NCBI RefSeq assembly: GCF_004791165.1
Contig: NZ_SRUZ01000004.1
Span: forward strand, 310,001-374,000
Direction: 5' to 3'
Source: Mesorhizobium sp. M8A.F.Ca.ET.218.01.1.1
Lineage (GTDB): Bacteria > Pseudomonadota > Alphaproteobacteria > Rhizobiales > Rhizobiaceae
DNA: 64,000 nt
The notes beneath the pieces are model-generated. The model was not told the DNA's origin. It was given only the letters and a program-made list of their open reading frames with translations, and did no database searches. The position numbers and the translations under genes were made by a program. Positions 52,141 through 59,468 of the stretch are shown piece after piece (positions within the stretch are counted from its first letter, which is position 1; every line of letters begins with the position of its first letter).

Positions 52141-52640
52141 CAGCCCCCAACCCCTTTGTTGCTGGTCCGCGCCCGCTGCGGGGAGCGGCAGTGGTGGTGC
52201 TTGCACCTACCCAGGTCATCAGTCGCCAATCGACACAGTCGCCAGGGTCCATCTGCTTGCCGAGGGGCGCCTTGGTGTGTCACGCCGCCATCCGGAAAGC
52301 GAGCCGACGTCAGGGTCAGATCACCGCAGATCAGCGACACACGCTGCTCACCGACGGCAAACCTGCGGCTGGAGGCAGCCACTTCGGCATAACCGCGAAT
52401 GGCTTCATGGCCGCAGAATCCGTCCCTTCCGCCATCGATCACCGCATCGGGCTCAAGCAGCGCTATCATGCCGTCGATCTCGCCGGCATGTTGCAGCGCA
52501 GCCATCCCACTCGTTCCCAGGCCGGCCGTACTTTCTTTATCGTGGCCGCTCCGGTGCTCAGGGTCAGCGATTAGTGAGTGTGCAGGCTCCGGATCACCGC
52601 ATCGTATTCCCAGCACTGAGATCCACGTCACGGCCTTCAA
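52137..52640 (-). pseudogene. Decayed SnoaL/NTF2-like gene remnant
   Basis: The frame on the minus strand contains a stretch like SnoaL-type proteins: AALQHAGEIDGMIALLEPDAV, then GHEAIRGYAEVAASSRRFAVGEQ, then GDLTLTSARFPDGGVT and RQADGPWRL. It lacks a convincing start in front of this core (only an ATG at 52505 inside it) and reads into non-protein sequence after it. No ribosome-binding site was seen. I take it for a truncated or frame-damaged gene. This and the flanks are all that the 496 bp between DUF982 and the next gene holds. Confidence 0.4.
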
Positions 52641-53857
52641 ACAAGCAGAAGTTTCTTCAGCACGGAGAAGACTTCCTTGTACGGCAGCTTGGTTGCGCCA
52701 GCGACTGCGAACGGAATGAGGGCTGCCGCCGCCACTGGCAGCAGGGTTTTGCGGTTGACCAGCATCGACGACAACTTGCGCGTCAACTCGTACTGCTTCG
52801 TAACGTCAATGGGGTCGACTGCTTGCTCGGCTTCTTGCGGATCGGGTGCGGCAATGTTGCTGCCGATCATCTTTCGTTCTGCAGCTCTCTGCTGTGCAGT
52901 TGCATGTGCCGCCAGCGCCAGAAGCGTCTTGTCCTTCAGCGTCAAAAGCGGCTTAGAGAAGGCGGAGAGCGGGTAGGCGAAGAATCCAATGACGAGTGCC
53001 AGCCAGCACGCCATGATGGTCGTCAGCGTCGTCGCCGATAGCCCGCCTAGCGTCAGGTGCTTCGCGACAGCGGCCGCTACGCCGCAACTGACACCGAACA
53101 CGAACAGGACATAGGCGTTGGGATAGGCCGCCAGAAAAGAAAGCCCGCCGTTGCCATCGGGATGTGTCGCCACCAGGCGCAAATTAAGCTGCGCGACCGT
53201 GCGAAGGAGCTTCGCCCACACGAGATGCCGCCAGACACCGCGAAAGAACAGAAATACGAACAGCGGAATGCTGACCAGCACGCACCACCAGCCGGCGGCC
53301 GTGAGTTTGTAGCTGTCAGCGATGACAGTGGCCGCCCATGTAGAGGTCGTGGTTTCGCCGAAGGTAGCGTATGCAATGAGCGCCGATATGGCGGCAAGCG
53401 CCAGGCACACAAGCTCTGCCCATTTCGAGTCGCGTTGACGCAGAGCATATGTCAACGCAACTGTCGCATCGCCAACAGATTCGGGCGCGATCAGTGAAGC
53501 TCGAGCGAATTGCGCCAGTGTGCGGCGAAGGCCGGTTTCGACATACTGCTCGGCCGCCACGAAAGCGGCGATCGCGATCAGGAACCGAGCCCACGGACCT
53601 GGGTCCGTGAGGTAGCGCCACACGGTCGGATCATCGGAAAACAGGGTCGAGAGCGTCAGCAGGAGAGGCGCGCCCCACGCGAGGGAGACGAACAGAAGGA
53701 CTCGCCTCCCTGTTTTTAGACTTCTGTCATGGAGAAGATTGAGCCGCTGCTGAAGTTCGAAGAACGGGCCGCCGTGAAAGGCGAGAAAATCCAGGCTGAT
53801 GCCTCCTGCTGGCCTGCTTTCAGTCATGTGCGGGACGGTGCGAGCTTGGTCCCCCAT
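52637..53857 (-). CDS. Multi-pass membrane protein of unknown function
   Basis: I do not recognise this 406-residue protein. It has about seven hydrophobic segments: near 53-73 (VLLFVSLAWGAPLLLTLSTLF), 90-106, 150-167, 190-208, 248-268, 280-305 and one at about 378-394 close to the C-terminus. Between the last two lies a soluble, charged region of about 75 residues (TAQQRAAERKM and DPQEAEQAVDPIDVTKQYELTRKL). It starts at ATG 53857, with GAGGA before it and 1 bp after the DUF2950 stop, so the two are one operon. ATG 53827 is an alternative start. Confidence 0.7.
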   Translation of the reverse strand: MGDQARTVPHMTESRPAGGISLDFLAFHGGPFFELQQRLNLLHDRSLKTGRRVLLFVSLAWGAPLLLTLSTLFSDDPTVWRYLTDPGPWARFLIAIAAFVAAEQYVETGLRRTLAQFARASLIAPESVGDATVALTYALRQRDSKWAELVCLALAAISALIAYATFGETTTSTWAATVIADSYKLTAAGWWCVLVSIPLFVFLFFRGVWRHLVWAKLLRTVAQLNLRLVATHPDGNGGLSFLAAYPNAYVLFVFGVSCGVAAAVAKHLTLGGLSATTLTTIMACWLALVIGFFAYPLSAFSKPLLTLKDKTLLALAAHATAQQRAAERKMIGSNIAAPDPQEAEQAVDPIDVTKQYELTRKLSSMLVNRKTLLPVAAAALIPFAVAGATKLPYKEVFSVLKKLLLV

Positions 53858-53858
53858 A

Positions 53859-54803
53859 TCAATCCTCGGTCACGGTCCATCGATCTCCGGGATTGAATTG
53901 CTTCATGCCGCGCGCGATTTTGTCCGTGGCATCCCCGAGATCTGCCTGATAAACGATGCCATTGCGGTTGACCACGAAGGTGTTTACTCCTGTCTCACCG
54001 TACTTGACTGGCCACGCGACCAAGGCAAAGCCCGCGATCATGTTACCGTTGATGACGTAGTCATAGGGTCCCCCGGCGATATTGCTGCCCTGGCTGGTAA
54101 GAACCTTAAAGCGGTAGCCGAAGTACCCCTTGTCCTTCGCCTTGTCGAACTGGACGTAGTCGAGATACGGCGCGGCTGGACTGTCGCCCAGGTTCTCATT
54201 CTCCGGCCAATAGAGGCCGTCGGCTCTGCCGGGTTTGCTGACGAGCCTCTGGGCATATTCCAGTACCCCATCGCCATCGTGATCCGTGCTGGCGTACTCT
54301 TCCTGAGCGTCGACATATCCACGGACGGTTTCGATCGTCTGAATCTCGTTTTCACCTATGCGACGGTTGATGATTTCCTCAACGCCGACAACGGGATCGA
54401 AGGCGAACTTGCCGTTATCGGTCTTGTTGATCGGGAAGGGGAACGGCCACATGACTTCGCCGACGTCAATGATGCTCCGGCCGTCTTTCGTCTCGACCGC
54501 GATGCGTTTTCCTACACCTTGCTTAATGGCAGCGAGCGTTTCCTCAACCCCTTCGGTCGCTTTCAGACGACCGGCGTTGACGCCGAGGATGGAAGCCAGC
54601 TTATCGAGGTCGGATGCGGTCACGGCCTCCTTGAACGCGGCTGTTGCGGCATCGAGCGTGTCGAATTCGGTTGGCGGCTGATTGGCGACCAGAACGGCGA
54701 GGTTTGCCTCAGCCGCAAATGCAACCTGGCCAGCCGAAAGGAAAAGTCCCAGCGCGGTAGTGGCTATCAAACGAAATTTCATGCAGCGCGTGTTCAAGCT
54801 CAT
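53859..54803 (-). CDS. DUF2950 family exported protein
   Basis: A 314-residue protein of the DUF2950 family, function unknown. The signal peptide is about 8-31 (FRLIATTALGLFLSAGQVAFA). The mature protein has the family features FDTLDAATAAFKEAVTASD near the start, the central NRRIGENEIQTIETVRGYVDAQ with EYASTDHDGDG, and toward the end GYRFKVLTSQG with FALVAWPVKYGETGV. ATG 54803 has GGAG before it; ATG 54782 is possible. It lies between the DUF3300 gene and the membrane protein. I recall DUF2950 and DUF3300 genes as frequent neighbours in Hyphomicrobiales. Confidence 0.88.
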   Translation of the reverse strand: MSLNTRCMKFRLIATTALGLFLSAGQVAFAAEANLAVLVANQPPTEFDTLDAATAAFKEAVTASDLDKLASILGVNAGRLKATEGVEETLAAIKQGVGKRIAVETKDGRSIIDVGEVMWPFPFPINKTDNGKFAFDPVVGVEEIINRRIGENEIQTIETVRGYVDAQEEYASTDHDGDGVLEYAQRLVSKPGRADGLYWPENENLGDSPAAPYLDYVQFDKAKDKGYFGYRFKVLTSQGSNIAGGPYDYVINGNMIAGFALVAWPVKYGETGVNTFVVNRNGIVYQADLGDATDKIARGMKQFNPGDRWTVTED

Positions 54804-54826
54804 GACAAAAGCTCCATTTGTTCGAT

Positions 54827-56167
54827 CTAGCGATGGCGCCCACGATGTGGGACGCGTGCATGTCCCCCGCCGCCACCAGGACGTCCGCCACGGAGGTGAG
54901 CACCGCCGCCCCGCGGTCCGCTGAGTTGCGGCCGGCTTGCGTGATGGCCGCCTCCCATTGCACTACCGCCACGTTTGGAGTGAAGATTGGCAGCGCTGCG
55001 GGGGCGGACTTCTCCGAGCCCCGAAGGGCGGCTGGGACGGGCGTCACGTTTTCCCGCCATCGCGTGATGGCCGATTTTGCTGTCCGCATTCGAACGGCTT
55101 CCAATCCCGCCCTGATGCGTTCGATCACCCGCTATCTTATTGGCCCTAACGTCCTTGATAGCTGAGGGAGTCACCCTGGAGCGGTCGACATTCGCGGCGT
55201 TGGATCGCACGGACTTCGCCTTGGTGCGGATGTCGTTATTGCCGCCCGTTTCGACCCGGTTGCGGATGTTGGTCTTGTCCATGTTTGCGAACTGGTTGTG
55301 GTCAAACTTGATCTTGCTGCGGTCGACGTTCTTCCAGTCGACATCATTGAAATTGACTTTGCCGTTTCGATCCATGCCGTTGAAGCAATGGTCGCAATCA
55401 ATATTGATGTCGTTGCCATCAAATCGACCGCCCCAGACGCCCCATCTGTCCCAATCGACGACCGCTCCAAACACGGCACCGGTCACGAAGCCCGCGAAGT
55501 AGGGTGCTGTCGGGTAGTAATAGTTGGGGTAGGGATCCGGATAGTAGCGGATCGGCGCGGTTGCGTAGCCTTCCTCGTAAAGCATTCGCGGCTCGTATTG
55601 CGGCACATAGATCTTCTCGGGGTTGGCTGCTTGGATGACGACATTGTCGTTCTGCTGGACGACCGTGACCTTGTCATCGCTCTTGATGATGCCATCCGCG
55701 ACCGCCTTATCGCGCAAAGTCTGAATGGCGATCAGCAGGTCCTTCTGCTGGTCGGCGACCGCACCGCCGAGTTGCTGCGTCCAGTCGAGGTCATTGCTCA
55801 TCATCTTGACGATATCGGGGTAGTTCAGGAGGGATATCACGCTGCCGTCCCAATCGTCCTTTGGCTTCAACGAGGAATTTCCCTTGGCCTGCTCTAGAAA
55901 CCGGGATGCTTCGACGATCTGAAGCGGATAGAGAGAGGCCGAGGTAATCAGCGCCACAAGATCGTCGGGATAAAGAGCGATCCGGGCGACGAGCACTTCC
56001 ATCTCATCGGCGCTCAGTTGCCCGGGTGCGCTCGCGCCTTGCGGAGCGGCTGCCGCCGTTTGTTCCTGGGCACAGACTACCGCTGGCACACCGGCGATCG
56101 CGAACACAAGCATCGTGGTGGCCGTCAAGATAAATTTGCGGATGTTCTTTCGTGGTTGTGTGCCCAT
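54827..56167 (-). CDS. DUF3300 family exported protein
   Basis: A 446-residue secreted or envelope protein with a DUF3300 domain. From ATG 56167 it has a signal peptide (about 9-34, FILTATTMLVFAIAGVPAVVCA). DUF3300 covers about 55-260, with the hallmark ARIALYPDDLVALITSASLYP and later PQYEPRMLYEEGY and a Tyr/Pro-rich strand. The next part is Asn/Asp-rich (INIDCDHCFNGMDRNGKVNF, NVDRSKIKFDHNQF). The C-terminal 110 residues are rich in Gly, Arg and His, of low complexity. Binding to metal, nucleic acid or polymers can only be guessed. Upstream in-frame codons to 56272 are not protein-like. Confidence 0.88.
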   Translation of the reverse strand: MGTQPRKNIRKFILTATTMLVFAIAGVPAVVCAQEQTAAAAPQGASAPGQLSADEMEVLVARIALYPDDLVALITSASLYPLQIVEASRFLEQAKGNSSLKPKDDWDGSVISLLNYPDIVKMMSNDLDWTQQLGGAVADQQKDLLIAIQTLRDKAVADGIIKSDDKVTVVQQNDNVVIQAANPEKIYVPQYEPRMLYEEGYATAPIRYYPDPYPNYYYPTAPYFAGFVTGAVFGAVVDWDRWGVWGGRFDGNDINIDCDHCFNGMDRNGKVNFNDVDWKNVDRSKIKFDHNQFANMDKTNIRNRVETGGNNDIRTKAKSVRSNAANVDRSRVTPSAIKDVRANKIAGDRTHQGGIGSRSNADSKIGHHAMAGKRDARPSRPSGLGEVRPRSAANLHSKRGGSAMGGGHHASRPQLSGPRGGGAHLRGGRPGGGGGHARVPHRGRHR

Positions 56168-56283
56168 CTGGTTCTTGCCTCCTTGGACCAATCCTTCACC
56201 GCTTCCCCTCGCAAACTCTCGCCAATGCGATGCTGCTCGAGAAAGGCATGCCGCGCGGACACAATGGTTCATTCGTCGCTCCG

Positions 56284-56655
56284 TCAGTCCGCGATTGTGC
56301 TCTGTATCGCCGAGAGCATCCCCTCGCGCCCTAGCGGCTTCGACAAATAAGCCACTGCGCCGGCGGCAATGCTGCGCTTGCGCATCTCTGGTTGCGGGTT
56401 GGCCGTAATCACGATCACTGGAATGTTTTTGTTCCTGGAGCGCATGGCCTCAATTACCTGCAGACCGTTGAGGCCTGGCATATGTAGGTCGAGAAGAACG
56501 CAGCTCGGCATAGTAATCTCTAAGCTTTCGAGGAAGGCTTCCCCGGATGAAAACGCGATCGAGTCATAGGAGAGCGAAAATAGGAGACGCTTGAGAGCGC
56601 GTCTTACAGAATCGTCGTCATCTACGATCGCTATGATTGGGTTGGCGGTCGCCAT
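56284..56655 (-). CDS. Single-domain response regulator (receiver only)
   Basis: A 123-residue stand-alone receiver of the FixJ/CheY type, from ATG 56655 (a TTG at 56673 is possible). The acidic pocket is VDDDDS, the phospho-acceptor is Asp56 in VLLDLHMPGLNG, Thr in IVITANP and Lys106 in YLSKPLG. There is no output domain. It lies 61 bp after the LuxR-type regulator and kinase on the same strand, and may act as a phosphate sink or partner for that kinase. Confidence 0.9.
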   Translation of the reverse strand: MATANPIIAIVDDDDSVRRALKRLLFSLSYDSIAFSSGEAFLESLEITMPSCVLLDLHMPGLNGLQVIEAMRSRNKNIPVIVITANPQPEMRKRSIAAGAVAYLSKPLGREGMLSAIQSTIAD

Positions 56656-56716
56656 CACCGATCTGTACGCCAATTGACCATGGCCGCGTAGTTGGCCTTC
56701 GGTCTAACTTGGACGA

Positions 56717-57322
56717 TCAAGCGTTAAAGTGCTCGACGATCCTTACCAGATCGGCAACCGTGCGCACGCCCATCTTGTGCATCATCCGACCACGGTGCAC
56801 CTTGACCGTTTTCTCGACGATCCCAAGATCACCCGCGATCTGCTTGTTGAAACGTCCAGCCACCACTTGGTCCAATACCTGGCGTTCCCGTGCCGTCAGT
56901 CGCGCGACCCGCTTCTTGAGATCTTCCTGATCCTGAAAGTTCCGACGTCTCGCGACGTCCACCAACCTTGCCTGTTCAACGGCAGCGAGCAAGGTTTGAG
57001 TATTTACCGGTTTTTCGAGAAAATCCTGCGCGCCCGCCCGCATCGCCCGTACGCTGGCAGGAACATTGCCTTGGCCTGTTAGGAAAACAACCGGCCGGCC
57101 GCACGCATCCAGTGCCTCCTGAATCTCGAAGCCGCTCTTCCCCGGTAGATGCAGGTCGACCACCGTGCAACCAGGAAGAAGTGGGTCATGTTCGTCAAGG
57201 AATGTTTCGGCGTCGGTGAAAGTCTGAACCTGATATCCGGCAATGGAAAGCACCCGCGAAAGGGCTTTGAGAACCTGGACGTCATCGTCGATCAGGCTGA
57301 CTTGAAACATCGCATCAGTCAT
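56717..57322 (-). CDS. LuxR/FixJ-type response regulator
   Basis: A DNA-binding response regulator of 201 residues. Receiver (about 5-120): IDDDVQVLK acidic pocket, Asp56 in TVVDLHLPGKSG, Lys104 in FLEKPV. GerE-type helix-turn-helix (about 135-198): LTARERQVLDQVVAGRFNKQIA and EKTVKVHRGRMMHKMGV. ATG 57322 overlaps the kinase stop by ATGA, so the pair is translationally coupled. It is the likely regulator of the divergent sulfatase operon or of the DUF3300/DUF2950 genes; a GTTACAG/CTGTAAC dyad in the divergent promoter is a possible target. Confidence 0.93.
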   Translation of the reverse strand: MTDAMFQVSLIDDDVQVLKALSRVLSIAGYQVQTFTDAETFLDEHDPLLPGCTVVDLHLPGKSGFEIQEALDACGRPVVFLTGQGNVPASVRAMRAGAQDFLEKPVNTQTLLAAVEQARLVDVARRRNFQDQEDLKKRVARLTARERQVLDQVVAGRFNKQIAGDLGIVEKTVKVHRGRMMHKMGVRTVADLVRIVEHFNA

Positions 57323-59232
57323 GAGGCACTCCTTCGAAGTGGCAGCGAAAGGATAATGCGGGCACCGGCTAAATATTCGGGATCGAATTCGAGAGCGCCA
57401 CCATGCGCTTGCGCAATGGAGCGGCAAATTGCCAGGCCCAGTCCCAGTCCGTTGGATTTTGTGCTCACGAACGGCTGGAAGGCACCCTCCATGAACTCGG
57501 GCGTCAGTCCGCAGCCATTGTCGGTCACCGTAACCTCACCCGTCCGTCCGTCCGTCCGAACGGCGACCTCGATCATTCGGGCCGATGGCGGCAAATGCGA
57601 GGTGGCATCAACGGCATTGACAATAATATTCAGGACTACTTGTTGAAGCTGCGCGGCATTGCCAAGAATCCGAACACTCGAATTCGCCCGTTTGAACGCC
57701 ACCGCTGTTTGCTTAATTAGAAGTTCACTTTTGACGAGCGCCAGCGTGGCGACAGTAATGTGATTAAGATCAACAGGTTCTAGTGCTACCTCATGCGTCG
57801 TCAGCAAGCGCCTGAGCTGACGAATGATTTCCGCTGCACGCTCATCATCCGCGATGATATCCGAAAGAATGTCGCTCACCTCCGTGAGGCTTGGATCGCT
57901 GCTTTCGAGCAGCTGTTTGCCGACCTCCGCATTGGCCAGAATAGATGTGAGGGGCTGGTTCAGTTCATGCGCAAACGCGCCCGACAGCTCTCCGAGGAGC
58001 GACGTGCGAGACAGGTGTACCAGCTTGGTGTGCCCGGCGTTGACCTCCGCCTCCGCCTTCTTGCGCAGATGGGCTTGTATGCCAAGAGCGACTATCGTGC
58101 CAGACTGGAGAAGCAGCATCGCGATCGATACCAGTATCGCGGTTCGATGCTCATCCCACAGTGAAGGCGCCCGGAACCGTATCTCGGCGTCAGGCGGCAG
58201 CAGGCCAGGATCGATCAGGAAGCGCCGGATCTCCCTCCAGTCGACGATTGGCCGGATGACCAGGGGGGTGATCTGCGGTAAGTTCGCTTCGCCTGCGATT
58301 TGGCGAGTGACAAGGGCGGCAAGCTGCTCGCCTTGCTCTTGGAATGTGCTCATGTAGCCACCCAGGACGCCATGATCGAGGTATGTGTCGTAGACGGCGT
58401 AGACTGGCGCAGCCGATACCCGCGCAATCTCTGCCGTGGCATTGCGCGGGACGAAGTTCCGGCCATCCGGATCTTGAAAGATCGTCAGGATGAGGACGGC
58501 AGTGTCGGGAGATAGTCTTGCAACAGCATCCGCGAAGCCGTCGAGCCTCAGACCGGACAGATAGCGGATGTCGAAGCCGTCGTACCTGTCGCCAAGATCA
58601 GCTCTGGCGGTAGCTTCCCATCGCTTGTCGAACGCCGACGAGCCGGAGATGACAACCGCATGTCTGGCATTCGGCTGCAGGCGGCGCGCCAACGTCATTG
58701 TCTGTTTGAGATCGAACCTGGTGACGATACCTTTGACGTCGGGCGGCAATGCCAGCTGGGTGACCGTATCTGCTGCGACAGCCCCGAACAGCAATGGAAC
58801 TCCCGGAGCGATCTCCCTGCGATGGTCGAGCATGAAGCGCAGTGCCGTGGGGCCGGCGGCAATTGCGACATCCGGTTTCATGTCGCGGTATTTGGCGCTC
58901 AGTTGGGCCGCAATGCGAGGGAGATTTCCCGGATCGGGAAAGCGGGCATTGTCGAGATACTCAGAGTAAATTTCGAACTGCGTTGGATCGCGATCGGCAA
59001 GGTCTTTGTGGAGTCCACGTGCGATCTCGACCGCCGCAACCTGGGTGCTTTCGTTCTCGTAGACGATCAGGACGCGATGCATCCCACTAGATTCTCGAGC
59101 AAAAACTAGGCTTGGCTGGTCAGCAATGCCGATTGCCAACCAGAAAACCATTGACCATCGCCAACATACTTCTCGGCGAATTCGCTTCGCCAAGACAGAT
59201 GATACCAAAGATCCCATTTCAGCGCACCGCAT
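57319..59232 (-). CDS. Sensor histidine kinase with ABC solute-binding-like periplasmic sensor
   Basis: A 637-residue membrane kinase. After an N-terminal hydrophobic segment (about 27-45) comes a periplasmic domain (about 52-330) that resembles ABC_sub_bind (TrpX-type) binding proteins: RVLIVYENESTQVAAVEIARGL, DVAIAAGPTALRFML, PGVPLLFGAV. One transmembrane helix spans about 365-387. The HisKA domain has the phospho-His at residue 422 in GAFAHELNQPLTS. The ATPase domain has the N box QVVLNIIVNAVDAT, G1 VTDNGCGLTPEF and G2 GLGLGLAICRSIAQAHGG. ATG 59232 has a poor ribosome-binding site; ATG 59217 is possible. It is divergent from the arylsulfatase. Confidence 0.9.
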   Translation of the reverse strand: MRCAEMGSLVSSVLAKRIRREVCWRWSMVFWLAIGIADQPSLVFARESSGMHRVLIVYENESTQVAAVEIARGLHKDLADRDPTQFEIYSEYLDNARFPDPGNLPRIAAQLSAKYRDMKPDVAIAAGPTALRFMLDHRREIAPGVPLLFGAVAADTVTQLALPPDVKGIVTRFDLKQTMTLARRLQPNARHAVVISGSSAFDKRWEATARADLGDRYDGFDIRYLSGLRLDGFADAVARLSPDTAVLILTIFQDPDGRNFVPRNATAEIARVSAAPVYAVYDTYLDHGVLGGYMSTFQEQGEQLAALVTRQIAGEANLPQITPLVIRPIVDWREIRRFLIDPGLLPPDAEIRFRAPSLWDEHRTAILVSIAMLLLQSGTIVALGIQAHLRKKAEAEVNAGHTKLVHLSRTSLLGELSGAFAHELNQPLTSILANAEVGKQLLESSDPSLTEVSDILSDIIADDERAAEIIRQLRRLLTTHEVALEPVDLNHITVATLALVKSELLIKQTAVAFKRANSSVRILGNAAQLQQVVLNIIVNAVDATSHLPPSARMIEVAVRTDGRTGEVTVTDNGCGLTPEFMEGAFQPFVSTKSNGLGLGLAICRSIAQAHGGALEFDPEYLAGARIILSLPLRRSAS

Positions 59233-59280
59233 GTCTGAAAAATCATAGCCGAGGTCGTCCTACTCGGCCAGCGTGTTGCA

Positions 59281-59306
59281 GTTACAGCGCACTTTCTAAC
59301 TGTAAC
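59281..59306. promoter_or_regulatory. Inverted repeat in the kinase/sulfatase divergent promoter
   Basis: GTTACAG cgcactttctaa CTGTAAC is a perfect 7+7 dyad with a 12-bp spacer (centres about two helical turns apart). It lies in the 236-bp space between the kinase (ATG 59232) and the arylsulfatase (ATG 59469), in a relatively AT-rich stretch. The neighbouring LuxR-type response regulator is the obvious candidate to bind it. Confidence 0.5.
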
Positions 59307-59468
59307 CTAGTTCAGCTCATTCAATGTAATTTTCATCGCTGAATTCATCTTTTAGCCGACACGCATATAGACAGCGGTACCACGCTCTGTGAGTCCTAGG
59401 TCCCACTATCCTTAACCAGAATTTTCGGAACAATTATGTGAGATCATGGCGAACAACGGAGATAGATC

